From: Campylobacter vicugnae
Lineage (GTDB): Bacteria > Campylobacterota > Campylobacteria > Campylobacterales > Campylobacteraceae
Assembly (NCBI RefSeq): GCF_002139875.1
Contig: NZ_CP018793.1
Coordinates: forward strand, 1,426,001-1,490,000
Direction: 5' to 3'
DNA length: 64,000 nt
A program made the position numbers and the translations under genes. Below the pieces are notes generated by a model. It saw only the letters and a program-made list of their open reading frames with translations. It searched no databases and was not told where the DNA came from. How positions within the stretch are numbered: the stretch's first letter is position 1; each line of letters starts with the position of its first letter. This document shows positions 48,147 through 58,526 of the stretch, one piece after another.

Positions 48147-49657
48147 CTTTTCATCCTATAACTTAAACTCTCCATTATATCAGATTTTGAGATTATTTGA
48201 GAATCTCGTAAATCAGCAATTGTGCGACCTACTTTAAGAGTTTTATTTATCCCTCTTTGACTAAGATTATAGCTTGTAATAGCTCTATTTAAAACCTCTT
48301 TTGCCTCATTTTCTAAAATACAATATTTAGATATATCTGCATCACTTAGTTTGCCATTTAGCTCACTTTGACCGCGTTCAATCTGATGTTTAAAAGCATT
48401 TAGCACCATATCGCTCATTTGCTTTGAGCTTAGAGATGGTGCATCATCTTGGCCTATCTCGCCCATCGCACAATATATATCAATACGGTCTAATATAGGG
48501 CTAGATATGGTATTTTGATACTTTGCTATCTCTTTATCAGTGCAGATACAGGTGCTATTTTTGCTAAATAAATTTCCGCACGGGCATGGATTCATCGCCG
48601 CAACAAATAAAAACTTCGTATCATAACTAACTTTTGAATTTACCCTAGATATATTTATCTTATAATCCTCCAATGGCTCTCTAAGGCTTTCTAAAATCTG
48701 CTTACCAAAATGTGGAAACTCATCAAAAAACAAAACTCCACCATTAGCAAGAGCTACTTCTCCAATCTTTGCCATACCGCTTCCACCGCCAAAAATCGAA
48801 CTTCTAGTGCTTGTATGGTGCGGACTTCTAAAAGCTCTAATGGCACTAAAATCGCTACTATTTGAATTTAAAGACTCATAAGCACTAGCTAGTAAAATTT
48901 CATCTAAACTTTGAGGAGGCATTATATATGGCAATCGTTTTGCACTCATACTCTTGCCACAGCCTGGACTCCCTTCAAATAGTATATTATGCATTCCAGC
49001 TGCAGCGATAATGCTGGCTCGCTTGGCTCTTTCTTGTCCTTTTATATCTATAAAATCAAGCTCATAATTTAAATTTGGCACAAACTTACGACCAGCGATC
49101 TCTATTACATTATTAAAAATAGGATGAACTGCATCAACCTTGCAACTATCCCTAAACTCATCATTTAAGAAAAAATCCCTGGCTTGAGCTAGATTATCAA
49201 CGGCATAAACTTCAAAATTTGGAATCATAGCAGCTTTTAAGGCGATATCTTTTGGTAGTAAAATTTTGGCATATTTAACATGAGTGCTTAAAAATAGTAA
49301 AACAGAAAATAATTCGGCCGAACTTCTAAGCTTGCCATCAAGCCCAAGCTCTCCAAATACAAAATAATCACTATCAAAATGCTCTTTTTGTAGTAAAACC
49401 AAAAGCGCAATAGCTAAATCAAAGTGCGATCCATCTTTTTTAACATCGCTTGGACTAAGATTTATGACTATTTTCATCGCTGGTAGAGTAAAGTCTCTAA
49501 GAGCTGCAAGAGCAGATTTAACACGAGTTGCTGCTTCTTTAATAGTTACACTAGCAAGACCAACTATCTCAAATCCAGGCAAAGCCCTAAGAAGAGTAGA
49601 TTCTATATTTATTAGATGAAGTTTATTATTTAAACATGCACATTTTAGGGATTTCAT
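48143..49657 (-). CDS. comM: YifB/ComM-family Mg-chelatase-like AAA ATPase
   Basis: A 504-residue protein. It has an N-terminal ChlI-like Lon-S5-fold domain (VTIKEAATRVKSALAALRD, LSPSDVKKDGSHFDLAIAL), a central AAA+ module with Walker A EGSPGCGKSMSAKRLP and Walker B GVLFFDEFPHF, and the C-terminal Mg_chelatase_C region. ComM homologues act as helicases that promote branch migration during natural transformation, relevant for naturally competent Campylobacter. It overlaps def and nnr by 4 nt. Confidence 0.94.
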   Translation of the reverse strand: MKSLKCACLNNKLHLINIESTLLRALPGFEIVGLASVTIKEAATRVKSALAALRDFTLPAMKIVINLSPSDVKKDGSHFDLAIALLVLLQKEHFDSDYFVFGELGLDGKLRSSAELFSVLLFLSTHVKYAKILLPKDIALKAAMIPNFEVYAVDNLAQARDFFLNDEFRDSCKVDAVHPIFNNVIEIAGRKFVPNLNYELDFIDIKGQERAKRASIIAAAGMHNILFEGSPGCGKSMSAKRLPYIMPPQSLDEILLASAYESLNSNSSDFSAIRAFRSPHHTSTRSSIFGGGSGMAKIGEVALANGGVLFFDEFPHFGKQILESLREPLEDYKINISRVNSKVSYDTKFLFVAAMNPCPCGNLFSKNSTCICTDKEIAKYQNTISSPILDRIDIYCAMGEIGQDDAPSLSSKQMSDMVLNAFKHQIERGQSELNGKLSDADISKYCILENEAKEVLNRAITSYNLSQRGINKTLKVGRTIADLRDSQIISKSDIMESLSYRMKR

Positions 49658-50172
49658 AGCGATTGGCGTTTTGGCTTTTTCTTATACTCTTTATCAAATT
49701 TTTTACGCTTATTAAAGCCGATTCTCTCTATAAATAGATGGCCATCTAAATGGTCGTTTTCATGCTGTAAAGCAACAGCTAGCAAGCCATCAGCCTCAAG
49801 CGTACAAACCTTGCCGGTTCTATCTTGATACTCTACCACCACATTAGCAGCTCGCTTTACATCCTCATAGTATCCTGGTACGCTCAAACAGCCCTCTTGA
49901 TAGAGTTGTTCGCCATATTTTTTGATAAATTTAGGATTGATGATTTCTAATAAATCATCTTTGTTTTGGGTATCGTTTTCATCTACTAGATTGATAATTA
50001 AAGCACGAATTGGTCTGCCTACTTGTATAGCTGCTAGACCTATTCCTCCTTTAAAAATCATAGTATCATACATATCATCTAAAAACTCACCTAGTTCAGT
50101 ATCAAATTTATCCACTTCGACACTACGCTCAAAAAGCTTCTTATTAGGATATTCTAAAACTTCTAAAACCAT
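49654..50172 (-). CDS. def: Peptide deformylase
   Basis: A 172-residue metalloenzyme removing N-formyl groups from new proteins. The three motifs are GIGLAAIQVG (motif 1), EGCLSVPG with a metal-binding Cys (motif 2) and QHENDHLDG, the HExxH-type metal site (motif 3). The length is standard. It sits 1 nt after the degenerate GGDEF gene and overlaps comM by 4 nt. Confidence 0.97.
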   Translation of the reverse strand: MVLEVLEYPNKKLFERSVEVDKFDTELGEFLDDMYDTMIFKGGIGLAAIQVGRPIRALIINLVDENDTQNKDDLLEIINPKFIKKYGEQLYQEGCLSVPGYYEDVKRAANVVVEYQDRTGKVCTLEADGLLAVALQHENDHLDGHLFIERIGFNKRKKFDKEYKKKPKRQSL

Positions 50173-50173
50173 A

Positions 50174-51241
50174 TCACACCTCTACACTCTCAAAGAGCTT
50201 AACGCCTTTTCCACTATTTGGCAACGCATCAAGAAGAGCTGAGAGAATCTCTTCTATACTGCTATCTGGATTAATCGCACCCACTGAAATCTCCATATTC
50301 ATATCTAGCTCATCTTCACCCATAAAAAATGTAGTTTGATAAAGCAGCTCTGCTACCCTTTGAGAAGCCTTTTTAGCACTTTCTAAATCAGTATGCTTCA
50401 TCACCATAGCAAAGCAACCATCTCCATAGTGAGCTACGATATCACTTCTGCGAGAAGTTTTTAATAATATTTTTGCTATATTTCTTAATATACCATTTTT
50501 ATCTTTTAGGCTTGGGATTGAATTTAAAACGCTATCTTTAACATGAATTAGCATAATGCTTACATTATATTTATAACGCTTAACATCTTCAAACTCATCA
50601 TATAGGATTTTTAATAAATATTTTTTGTTATAAACCTCAAATTTAGAGTCATAAATAGAGTTATCCTCTACATTTTTAAAGATCTTATCAACCTCTTCAT
50701 AGCTTGCTTTAATAGCGTTTATATGGCGTTCCATTAAGATATTTAACTTTTCTAGCTCTCCGCCAAATGCCTTTATATTCCCTTGAACTTCAAGCGGATT
50801 AGCACTAGCATTCATCTCATTTAGACGTTTTTTGGCTATGCCTTTCATAATGCCAAGATTTTTATATATTAGTGATATTATCTGCATCATAGAGCGAATT
50901 TGAGCAAAGCCAGTCTTTATATCTTTTTCTATTAAAGCTTGTCGGTCTAGCTTATCTTCTTTGCTAAAATCTAGTAATTCTAGAACCTTTTTTTGAAAAT
51001 TTGCAGGCTTACTCTCTAAAAGTTTTCTAAAATATATATCAAAATTATTAGGTGTTGGCTGGATATTTTCTGCTAATAGCTGTTTTAAAACAGCTGACGA
51101 AAATTTATTTAGATCGACATTTTCACTATCAGCACTACTTGTATCTGGGCGAGACACTGGTTTAGTAGGCGTAGCAGCAGGAGATGAAGTTGGCTGTTTT
51201 ATAGCTGGTTTTGTTTCCTTATCTTTATCTAATGTAACCAT
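50174..51241 (-). CDS. GGDEF-like domain protein with degenerate active site
   Basis: A 355-residue cytoplasmic protein. A Pro/Thr/Ser-rich start (1-40) precedes a helical region (about 45-185) and a GGDEF-fold domain (about 195-345). The signature loop reads HYGDGCFAMVM instead of GGDEF/GGEEF, so the metal-binding and catalytic acids are missing and no diguanylate cyclase activity is expected. It may bind nucleotide or act as a structural regulator. It lies between clpP (15 nt) and def (1 nt) in a growth-related operon, so expression is presumably constitutive. Confidence 0.85.
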   Translation of the reverse strand: MVTLDKDKETKPAIKQPTSSPAATPTKPVSRPDTSSADSENVDLNKFSSAVLKQLLAENIQPTPNNFDIYFRKLLESKPANFQKKVLELLDFSKEDKLDRQALIEKDIKTGFAQIRSMMQIISLIYKNLGIMKGIAKKRLNEMNASANPLEVQGNIKAFGGELEKLNILMERHINAIKASYEEVDKIFKNVEDNSIYDSKFEVYNKKYLLKILYDEFEDVKRYKYNVSIMLIHVKDSVLNSIPSLKDKNGILRNIAKILLKTSRRSDIVAHYGDGCFAMVMKHTDLESAKKASQRVAELLYQTTFFMGEDELDMNMEISVGAINPDSSIEEILSALLDALPNSGKGVKLFESVEV

Positions 51242-51256
51242 CTCAACACCTTAATT

Positions 51257-51838
51257 TTATTTAAAACTCTTTGTCAAAATCGTATCAACGATACCATACT
51301 CCACGGCTTCTTGGGCACTCATAAAGTAATCCCTGTCTGTATCTTTTACAACTTTTGCTAGTTTTTGGCCAGTATTTTTAGCCAAAATACTATTTAAATT
51401 CTCTTTTATTCTTAAAATTTCTTTAGTTCTAATCTCCATATCTGTGGCCTGACCTTGCGCTCCGCCTAAAGGCTGATGAATCATAACCCTAGCATTTGGC
51501 AAAATATATCTTTTGCCTTTTGCCCCGCTACTTAGCAAAAATGAGCCCATACTAGCAGCTTGACCAATGCAAATAGTACAAACATCTGGTTTAATATAAT
51601 TCATAGTATCATAGATACTCATACCGCTAGTTACTACTCCTCCTGGGCTATTTATATATAGATATATATCTTTATCAGGGTCTTGTGCTTCTAAAAAAAG
51701 TAATTGAGCTACGATCGCACTAGCCATACGATCTTCAATCTCATCAGTTAGCATAACTATGCGGTCTTTTAGCAAGCGAGAGTAAATATCGTAACTTCTC
51801 TCGCCTTTACCATCATTTTCTATTACATAAGGTATCAT
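51257..51838 (-). CDS. clpP: ATP-dependent Clp protease proteolytic subunit
   Basis: A 193-residue serine peptidase. The catalytic triad includes Ser96 in GQAASMGSF and His121 in MIHQPLGG, with Asp in the following helix region. The short N-terminal propeptide and length are standard. It overlaps the tig stop by 1 nt and works with ClpX or ClpA encoded elsewhere. Confidence 0.98.
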   Translation of the reverse strand: MIPYVIENDGKGERSYDIYSRLLKDRIVMLTDEIEDRMASAIVAQLLFLEAQDPDKDIYLYINSPGGVVTSGMSIYDTMNYIKPDVCTICIGQAASMGSFLLSSGAKGKRYILPNARVMIHQPLGGAQGQATDMEIRTKEILRIKENLNSILAKNTGQKLAKVVKDTDRDYFMSAQEAVEYGIVDTILTKSFK

Positions 51839-53136
51839 TATTTACTCTCATCTTTTTTGCCAAATAGATCTGAGAATAGTTTTTCTTCTATTAAAGCCAT
51901 CTTAACAGCTGGAATCATACCTTGTTTTTTATAGTTTTCTAAATGCTCTTTTGGATCAGCACCATATCTATAAGCTTCAAAATAGATTGTTTGTAAAATT
52001 TCATTATCTGCTACAGTGATATTGCGCACTTTTGCAAGTTCATCGATAATAAATGTAAGCTTAACGCTTTTTAGAGCATCATCTTTATATTTTGCTCTTT
52101 GTTCTTCTAATGCTTTTGGGTCTTCTTGGAATTTTTTGCGTTCTTCATCGCTAAAGCTCATCCAATTATTTCTAAACTGCATATCGATCTCTTGTTCTAC
52201 TATGTTATTTGGTAGATCAAAGTTAAATTTCTCTACAGCAGCCTCAGCAAATTTAGGTTTTAACTCTTCAGCAACTAATTTTGCCATTTTTTCAGCTTTA
52301 ATTTGATCATTTATACGATCTTCTAGCATTTTAGCAGTTGGATTTTCTTCATTTGGTAGGACTTTTTTTAGAGTCTCTTCATCTAATTTACCAATCTCTT
52401 TACCTTGAATTTCATGTAATTTTACCTTAAATACTGCTGCTTTACCAGCAAGATGAGCTGCACCATACTCAGCTGGGAAAGTTACATTTACATCTCTTTC
52501 TTCTCCAACTTTTAGGCCGATCATACCATCTTCAAATCCTGGGATAAATTGACCGCTACCAATCTCAAGTAGATAGCCCTCAGCCTTACCACCTTCAAAA
52601 GCCTCACCATCTACAAAGCCTTCAAAGTCAAATTTAGCAAAGTCGCCTTTTTCTAGGCTATCTTTTTCTACTTTTTTAAGTGGAGCCATCATACTTAAAA
52701 ATTCATTTATTTTTGCATCTATTTCTTCTTTTGTTGCTTTTGGCTCTTCAAAGCTTGGAATAATTGATTCATAACCAGATACATCTACACTTGGGCGGAA
52801 TGAGATCTCAACTTCAACATCGATATTGCCATCTTTTTCATCAAATTTAAGAACTCTTGGTTCAGATATTATATCAGAGTTAGTTTTCTCAACTGATTTT
52901 ACAGACTCGCTAATAAATTCTCTATAAAGCTCGCCACGAGCATCGTTTTGTAAATCTTTGCCATATCTTTTGATAACTTCAGCTACTGGCACTTTACCAG
53001 GGCGAAATCCATCAATTTTTACATTTTTAGCTGCTTTTTGTGCTAGTTTTTCTACTTTTTGTTTTATTTCATCTGCTTTTAGAGTTGTTGTCGCAGTAGC
53101 ATTTACTGAATTTGTAAGTTTAGCATTAACTTCCAT
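51838..53136 (-). CDS. tig: Trigger factor
   Basis: A 432-residue ribosome-bound chaperone with peptidyl-prolyl isomerase activity. The N-terminal ribosome-binding domain has the signature [14 protein letters not shown] loop (here [13 protein letters not shown]). The FKBP-like PPIase domain covers about 150-240 ([20 protein letters not shown]), and the rest is the C-terminal chaperone arms. I start at ATG 53136, preceded by AAAAGGAAAATA; a frame from 53175 adds 13 non-conserved residues. It is the first gene of the tig-clpP-(GGDEF)-def-comM-nnr-purN-terC run, divergent from folE. Confidence 0.97.
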   Translation of the reverse strand: MEVNAKLTNSVNATATTTLKADEIKQKVEKLAQKAAKNVKIDGFRPGKVPVAEVIKRYGKDLQNDARGELYREFISESVKSVEKTNSDIISEPRVLKFDEKDGNIDVEVEISFRPSVDVSGYESIIPSFEEPKATKEEIDAKINEFLSMMAPLKKVEKDSLEKGDFAKFDFEGFVDGEAFEGGKAEGYLLEIGSGQFIPGFEDGMIGLKVGEERDVNVTFPAEYGAAHLAGKAAVFKVKLHEIQGKEIGKLDEETLKKVLPNEENPTAKMLEDRINDQIKAEKMAKLVAEELKPKFAEAAVEKFNFDLPNNIVEQEIDMQFRNNWMSFSDEERKKFQEDPKALEEQRAKYKDDALKSVKLTFIIDELAKVRNITVADNEILQTIYFEAYRYGADPKEHLENYKKQGMIPAVKMALIEEKLFSDLFGKKDESK

Positions 53137-53265
53137 TATTTTCCTTTTGACAAAATTTAGCGTGTAATATATCAAAATTTTGCTTTATTTAAGTATAAAT
53201 TGCTAAATTAATTTGCTCTCAAGTCAAATTATTGTAAAATCACACAAAAATTTTTAAGGTGAATT

Positions 53266-53853
53266 ATGTTTGATCAAAGCAAAATGGCTGAATTTGAAAA
53301 CTGTGTAAAAAAGATGCTTGAAATCATAGGAGAAGATCCAAATAGAGAGGGTTTGCTAAATACCCCAAAAAGAGTCGCAAAAGCCTATGAATTCATCACT
53401 CAAGGATACAAACAAAGCCCTCTAGAGATACTTGGCGATGCTATGTTTCAAAGTAGCAATAATGAGATGGTTTTAATTAAAGATATTGAATTTTACAGTA
53501 TTTGCGAACATCATTTACTCCCTATAATTGGTCGTGCTCATGTAGCTTATATTCCAGATGGAAAAGTAGTCGGGCTAAGCAAAATTCCAAGAATGGTAAA
53601 TATCTATGCTAGAAGACTTCAAATTCAAGAGCAAATGACAGAGCAAATAGCTCAAGCATTACAAGAAGCGATCAATCCAAAAGGCGTAGGCGTAGTAGTT
53701 GAAGCAAGGCATATGTGCATGGAAATGCGAGGCGTTGAAAAAATCAATTCAGTCACTACAACATCAGCACTTCGTGGCTCATTTATCAAAAATCCAGAGA
53801 CTCGCAAAGAGTTTTTTGATCTTATAAATTCACCAAAATCGGTTAAATTTTGA
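53266..53853 (+). CDS. folE: GTP cyclohydrolase I
   Basis: A 195-residue enzyme making dihydroneopterin triphosphate for folate synthesis. Zinc-ligand and active-site residues are in [20 protein letters not shown] and [12 protein letters not shown]. The length is normal. AAGGTGAATT precedes the ATG. The end overlaps the TTG start of fliI, as also seen in the C. jejuni folE-fliI arrangement. Confidence 0.97.
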   Translation: MFDQSKMAEFENCVKKMLEIIGEDPNREGLLNTPKRVAKAYEFITQGYKQSPLEILGDAMFQSSNNEMVLIKDIEFYSICEHHLLPIIGRAHVAYIPDGKVVGLSKIPRMVNIYARRLQIQEQMTEQIAQALQEAINPKGVGVVVEARHMCMEMRGVEKINSVTTTSALRGSFIKNPETRKEFFDLINSPKSVKF

Positions 53854-55160
53854 GTCTAAAAAATATTCAAAATCGCCTTGCTAAAAAGCCAAATCTCTTT
53901 AGTGTATTTGGCGTTATCACTCGTATTAATGCTAATAATATTGAGATCTCGGGACTGCGTCCAAGTATTGGAGATATTGTAAAAATTGCCAGCATTGATA
54001 GTGATAAAACTGAATTAGGTATGATAACTGGACTAAATCAAAATGGAGCTAGCGTAAGTCCTTTTGGCTTTGTAGAGGGCTTTAAAGTTGGCGATAGAGT
54101 CTATGCAAGCGATCAAGGAATGAGTATTCCAGTAGGAGAGGCTTTATTAGGTCGTGTAGTAGATCCTTTTATGAATCCTAAAGATGATAAAGGCCCTATA
54201 GATTGCACAGATTTAGCTCCTATAATGCGAGCTCCAATTCCAGCAATGAAGCGTGGGCTTATAAATGAGTGTTTTAGCGTAGGAGTTAAAAGCATTGATG
54301 GATTACTTACTTGTGGAAAAGGGCAAAAGCTTGGAATTTTTGCAGGATCTGGCGTAGGTAAATCAACCCTAATGGGTATGATAGTAAAAAATGCAGCCGC
54401 ACCAATCAAAGTAATAGCATTAATTGGAGAGCGTGGTCGTGAGGTGCCTGAGTTTATCCAAAAAAACCTAGGCGGAGACTTAAGCAATACAGTAATAGTA
54501 GTAGCTACTAGCGATGATAGCTCACTGATGAGAAAATATGGCGCCTTTTGTGCTATGAGTGTAGCAGAGTATTTTAAAGACAAAGGTCAAGATGTGCTAT
54601 TTATGATGGATAGCGTAACTAGATTTGCTATGGCTCAGCGTGAAATCGGCCTAGCCTTAGGCGAACCGCCAACATCTAAAGGCTATCCACCAAGCGCGCT
54701 TACTTTGCTTCCGCAACTAATGGAAAGAGCTGGAAAAGAAGAAGGCAAAGGCTCTATTACGGCGTTTTTTACAGTTTTAGTAGAAGGCGATGATATGAGC
54801 GATCCTATCGCCGATCAAAGCAGATCAATTTTAGATGGTCATATAGTGCTAAGTAGAGAGCTAACAGATTTTGGTATATATCCACCGATTAATATTCTTA
54901 ATTCAGCTAGCCGTGTAATGAACGATGTAACTACCAAAGAGCATAGGCAAAATGCAAGTAAATTTAAAAGACTCTTTTCTATGCTTAAAGAAAATGAGGT
55001 TTTAATCCGTATAGGTGCATATCAAAAAGGCGTAGATAAAGAGCTTGATTACGCTATAAATAAAAAATCTGCAATGGATGAGTTTATGAAACAAAGTCCA
55101 GATGAAGGGGTGAAATTTAATCAAACAATAGATATGTTAGCTAAGATAGTTAGCAATTAA
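53850..55160 (+). CDS. fliI: Flagellum-specific ATP synthase FliI
   Basis: A 436-residue ATPase energising the flagellar type III export apparatus. Walker A is [11 protein letters not shown] (about 166-176), Walker B is [20 protein letters not shown], and a catalytic Glu-containing loop is in [13 protein letters not shown]. The only start that keeps the family N-terminus is TTG at 53850, inside the folE stop overlap (TTGA), implying translational coupling. The next ATG would remove the first 50 or so residues. Confidence 0.96.
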   Translation: MSLKNIQNRLAKKPNLFSVFGVITRINANNIEISGLRPSIGDIVKIASIDSDKTELGMITGLNQNGASVSPFGFVEGFKVGDRVYASDQGMSIPVGEALLGRVVDPFMNPKDDKGPIDCTDLAPIMRAPIPAMKRGLINECFSVGVKSIDGLLTCGKGQKLGIFAGSGVGKSTLMGMIVKNAAAPIKVIALIGERGREVPEFIQKNLGGDLSNTVIVVATSDDSSLMRKYGAFCAMSVAEYFKDKGQDVLFMMDSVTRFAMAQREIGLALGEPPTSKGYPPSALTLLPQLMERAGKEEGKGSITAFFTVLVEGDDMSDPIADQSRSILDGHIVLSRELTDFGIYPPINILNSASRVMNDVTTKEHRQNASKFKRLFSMLKENEVLIRIGAYQKGVDKELDYAINKKSAMDEFMKQSPDEGVKFNQTIDMLAKIVSN

Positions 55161-55185
55161 AATATTTAAATTTAAAGGAGAAATA

Positions 55186-55935
55186 ATGAATTTAAAATCA
55201 CTATTTGTGATAGGATCGCTTGCGTGCGTAGCTTGGGGACATTTTGGCGTGGTAATTCCATCAAATTCTACTATAGATAACCCTAGTCAGGCCAAAGAAA
55301 AAATTACATATAAATTCACTCATCCATTTGAGGGCGTGATGATGAATTTAGATAAGCCTGTTGAAGCTGGAGTTTTTGTTGGTGGTAAAAAAGAGATAAT
55401 CTCAAATTTGAGCGAAAAAAAAGATGGCAAAATGAGCTATTACGAAGCACGATACAATATAAAAGAGCCTGGAATTTATCAATTTTATATGGATCCAAAA
55501 CCATATTTTGAGCCTGCTGAAGATATCTTTATAAGGCACATTACCAAAACTATAGTAAATGCCTATGGATACGGCGAAGGATGGGATGAGCCAATAGGAT
55601 TAAAAACTGAGATTATACCACTTACTAGACCTTATGGACTTTATAAGGGAAATATCTTTTCAGGCAAGGTCTTATACAAAGGTAAACCGGCTAAAAATGC
55701 AATTGTAGAAATAGAATATTTAAATTCCAAATCTCTTAAAGCTCCTGGTGAGGACTATATAACTCAAGAAGTTAAAACTAATGAGCTTGGTGAGTTTAGC
55801 TTTGCTATGCCACTTGCTGGTTGGTGGGGATTTTCTGCTTTGAGCGAAGATGATGAAACAATCAAAAAAGATGGCAAAGAGTATCCTGTAGAGATTGGCG
55901 CAGTCATCTGGGTAGAGACTAAGGATTATGAATAA
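55186..55935 (+). CDS. nikK: NikK-type periplasmic DUF4198 component of nickel importer
   Basis: A 249-residue secreted protein. The signal peptide (about 1-18, ending CVAWG) would leave a mature N-terminus HFGVVIPSN. Tandem beta-sandwich parts follow (DUF4198, about 60-249), including [20 protein letters not shown] and [18 protein letters not shown]. In NikKMLQO-type ECF systems it is the accessory periplasmic component. It starts 25 nt after fliI behind AAAGGAGAAATA and overlaps nikM by 1 nt. Confidence 0.85.
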   Translation: MNLKSLFVIGSLACVAWGHFGVVIPSNSTIDNPSQAKEKITYKFTHPFEGVMMNLDKPVEAGVFVGGKKEIISNLSEKKDGKMSYYEARYNIKEPGIYQFYMDPKPYFEPAEDIFIRHITKTIVNAYGYGEGWDEPIGLKTEIIPLTRPYGLYKGNIFSGKVLYKGKPAKNAIVEIEYLNSKSLKAPGEDYITQEVKTNELGEFSFAMPLAGWWGFSALSEDDETIKKDGKEYPVEIGAVIWVETKDYE

Positions 55936-56537
55936 TGCATATTAGCGAAGGTGTTTTAAAGCCTGAAATTATCATCCCGGCGGCGGTTGTCGCTGGGGTT
56001 TGGGTAGCTTATCTTTTGTATAGATTAAATTTCAAAGATATCCCTAAAATCGCCTGTATGAGTGCTATATTTTTTATAGCATCTTTTATACATATCCCGC
56101 TTGGGCCCACTTCGATACATCTGATATTAGGTGGCTTGGTGGGTGCGTTCTTGGGCGTAAATGCGATCTTGGCTATATGCGTGGGACTTTTACTTCAAGC
56201 TCTCTTTTTTGGCTATGGGGGGATTAGCGTTTTGGGGGTAAATTTGCTTATGATAGCGGTGCCTACGATATTTGCTAGGTATTTTGTCAAAATATCTTTT
56301 AAAGAGCGAAAATACCAAAAAATCTATCAATATATATGCTGGTTTTTAGTCGGTTTCATCCCGCTTTTATGCTCATCGCTTATTTTAAGCGGAGTTTTGG
56401 TCTTAAATGGCAAGGAATTTTTAGCTATATCTGGGCTTGCTTTGGCTGCGAATTTCCCATTAATGATAATTGAGGGGATAATAAGCCTATTTGCTATAAG
56501 TTTTATTAATAGAGTTAATAAGGAGCTTTTAAATTGA
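55935..56537 (+). CDS. nikM: Nickel ECF transporter substrate-binding membrane subunit NikM
   Basis: A 200-residue CbiM/NikM-family S component. It starts [11 protein letters not shown]: the second-residue His and the short extracellular N-terminus are the known metal-binding site of the family. Six or so membrane helices follow, with HIPLGPTSIHLILGGLVGAF carrying further His ligands. Nickel is more likely than cobalt because nikK and nikL genes flank it and no cobalamin genes are present. Confidence 0.92.
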   Translation: MHISEGVLKPEIIIPAAVVAGVWVAYLLYRLNFKDIPKIACMSAIFFIASFIHIPLGPTSIHLILGGLVGAFLGVNAILAICVGLLLQALFFGYGGISVLGVNLLMIAVPTIFARYFVKISFKERKYQKIYQYICWFLVGFIPLLCSSLILSGVLVLNGKEFLAISGLALAANFPLMIIEGIISLFAISFINRVNKELLN

Positions 56538-56923
56538 TAAGGCTAATTTTGATACTGCTTTGCGGTGTGAGTCTGCAAGCTCACTCTTTGAAGGTTTTTG
56601 CTAGTCAAGATGGCGATTTTGTGGTGATTAAGAGTTATTTTTATGGGAATTCGCCTTGTAGGAATTGTAATGTCGATATCATCAAAGATGATAAAATCAT
56701 ACAAAATGCCAAAACTGATGAAAATGGCGTTGCTAGGCTTAAACTAATGGCAAATGAATTTGATATCTTGGTTGATGGCTCTTTGGCTCATGAGAAGAGA
56801 ATTTCATTTTCTACTGATACCAAAATCACTATAGAAGATGATAATCAAATTTCTAAGATTATCTATAGTTTGATAGCTATTATTTTGATTTTTGGGATAT
56901 TATATCTGATTAAAAGAAAATGA
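56534..56923 (+). CDS. nikL: NikL-type accessory component of nickel importer
   Basis: A 129-residue protein. Signal peptide (about 1-17, GVSLQA before a mature N-terminal His-Ser-Leu), a periplasmic beta-sandwich with a CRNC pair (about 36-39) that could bind metal or form a disulfide, and a C-terminal membrane helix (about 109-126). The start is TTG at 56534 overlapping the nikM stop. NikL stands where CbiN would be in cobalt systems. Confidence 0.82.
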   Translation: MIRLILILLCGVSLQAHSLKVFASQDGDFVVIKSYFYGNSPCRNCNVDIIKDDKIIQNAKTDENGVARLKLMANEFDILVDGSLAHEKRISFSTDTKITIEDDNQISKIIYSLIAIILIFGILYLIKRK

Positions 56924-57573
56924 TAAATCCATCTATCTCTATAGCTTGTTTTACGGTTTTTAGCTTTTTTGTGGCTCTTAGTGGGGAGATATATTTGACT
57001 CACTTTTTGCCACTTATATTTTTGGGTTTAATTAAATTTAGATATATTTTTGAGATTTTAAAACGGCTTGTTTTTTTGAATTTTTTCATTATTTTGGTCG
57101 TTATAAGTGTGCTTTTAGCGGATAATTTAAATTTAGCGTTGCTTATATTTGCTAGGTCAAATTTGATTATTTTATTTGGACTTTTATCATTTCATAAGCT
57201 TAACTCATATAGCATAGCACTAGGCATTTCAGGACTTGGAATGGGTAATAAAACAAGCTATTTATTCTATTTTTGCGTTAGGTTTATAGAGATAGGCAAG
57301 ATGGATTTTTACAAATTTAAACGCACTTTAAAAGCTAGAAATTTTAATCACAAAACTTCGATTTTTGTATATCAAACATATGCGAATTTGGTAGCAATGC
57401 TATTTTTAAGTGCTTTTAAAAAATCCCAAATGCTAGAAAAAACAATGCTAGTTAGAGGATTTGATGGGAAATTTTATAAATTTCAAAATAGCATTAAATT
57501 TGGATTTTGTGATATTTTGCTTATAATTTTGGTTTTCGTCTCACTGATTTTAAGGCAAGGAGTATTGGTTTGA
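56920..57573 (+). CDS. nikQ: Energy-coupling (T) membrane component NikQ
   Basis: A 217-residue CbiQ/EcfT-family protein with four to five membrane helices. The coupling helix carries KRTLKARNF (about residues 130-138) and a second ARG-type motif lies in MLVRGFDGKFY (about 170-180). These contact the ATPase. It overlaps nikL and nikO by 4 nt each. Confidence 0.88.
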   Translation: MINPSISIACFTVFSFFVALSGEIYLTHFLPLIFLGLIKFRYIFEILKRLVFLNFFIILVVISVLLADNLNLALLIFARSNLIILFGLLSFHKLNSYSIALGISGLGMGNKTSYLFYFCVRFIEIGKMDFYKFKRTLKARNFNHKTSIFVYQTYANLVAMLFLSAFKKSQMLEKTMLVRGFDGKFYKFQNSIKFGFCDILLIILVFVSLILRQGVLV

Positions 57574-58223
57574 GCTGTTCTGTAACGCTAAAAAATATAA
57601 AAGCTAAAATAGCAAATAGGGTTTTGTTTGAGAATTTGAATTTAAATCTCTCACACAAAGAAAAGATCGCCATCATAGGCCAAAATGGCTCTGGTAAATC
57701 AACCCTACTTGAGATAATCGGCGGTCTTAATAAGCCTTGTGATGGTAGTGTGGAGATATTTCACGAGCCTATGAGAAAGCTAAATGAGTTTGAAAAATAT
57801 AGAAATTTAATAGGCTTTTTGTTTCAAAATAGTGATGATCAATTTATCGCTCCAAATGTTATTGAGGATGTGGCTTTTAGTCTTTTGGCAAGGGGTGTAA
57901 GCAAGGATGAAGCAAGAAAAAGAGCTGAGTTTATGTTGGGTGAATTGGGGATTTTGCATTTAAGAGATGAGATAGTTTTTTATCTCTCTGGTGGTGAAAA
58001 AAAGCTTGTGGCATTAGCTGGGGTTTTGATAACCGAGCCTAAAATTTTATTACTTGACGAGCCTACAACTGCGCTTGATTATGATATGCAAATCAAAGTA
58101 GCGAATATCCTTAGTAGCTTAGATATCGCTCAAATCATCGTCTCACACGATAAGGAATTTATAAATAAAGTAGTAGATAAGGTGTATTTTTTAAATCAAA
58201 ATGGACTAAGCCTAGAAGCTTAG
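57570..58223 (+). CDS. nikO: ATPase component of nickel ECF transporter NikO
   Basis: A 217-residue ABC ATPase of the CbiO/NikO type. Walker A is GQNGSGKSTL (about 36-45), Q-loop FQNSDDQFIAPNV typical of ECF ATPases, signature LSGGEKKLVALAGVL and Walker B KILLLDEPTTALD. It starts at TTG 57570 within the nikQ stop overlap. It is last of nikKMLQO. It probably feeds nickel to hydrogenase or urease encoded elsewhere. Confidence 0.93.
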   Translation: MSCSVTLKNIKAKIANRVLFENLNLNLSHKEKIAIIGQNGSGKSTLLEIIGGLNKPCDGSVEIFHEPMRKLNEFEKYRNLIGFLFQNSDDQFIAPNVIEDVAFSLLARGVSKDEARKRAEFMLGELGILHLRDEIVFYLSGGEKKLVALAGVLITEPKILLLDEPTTALDYDMQIKVANILSSLDIAQIIVSHDKEFINKVVDKVYFLNQNGLSLEA

Positions 58224-58234
58224 CCAAATTTATA

Positions 58235-58417
58235 TCACTTTTTCTTAAATGGGCAACTCTGTTTGCCTAATACTCTATATAAAGGACAAAAGCCTATTAA
58301 TCCTGTTATCAAAGGCACCAAACCTATCAAAGCCCACCAACTAGCATAGAAATACCATACTCCAACTATCACCAAAATACCGATTATAACTCTTAAAACT
58401 CTTTCAAATTTAGACAC
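58235..58417 (-). CDS. DUF2892 small membrane protein
   Basis: A 60-residue protein with two membrane helices and the DUF2892 pattern ERVLRVIIGI followed by LIGLVPLITGLIGFCPLY. Cys residues lie in FCPLY and QSCPF. In other bacteria the family is fused to, or neighbours, rhodanese domains (YgaP). Convergent with nikO, 11 bp apart. Confidence 0.88.
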   Translation of the reverse strand: MSKFERVLRVIIGILVIVGVWYFYASWWALIGLVPLITGLIGFCPLYRVLGKQSCPFKKK

Positions 58418-58526
58418 ATTTTCTCCTTAATATTTGTATAATTATGGCTGAATTTTTGAATTTTATCTGTGATTATCTTGGATTTTATGAAATTATAAAT
58501 TTATATAAAACTCCTTAAAAAGGGGC

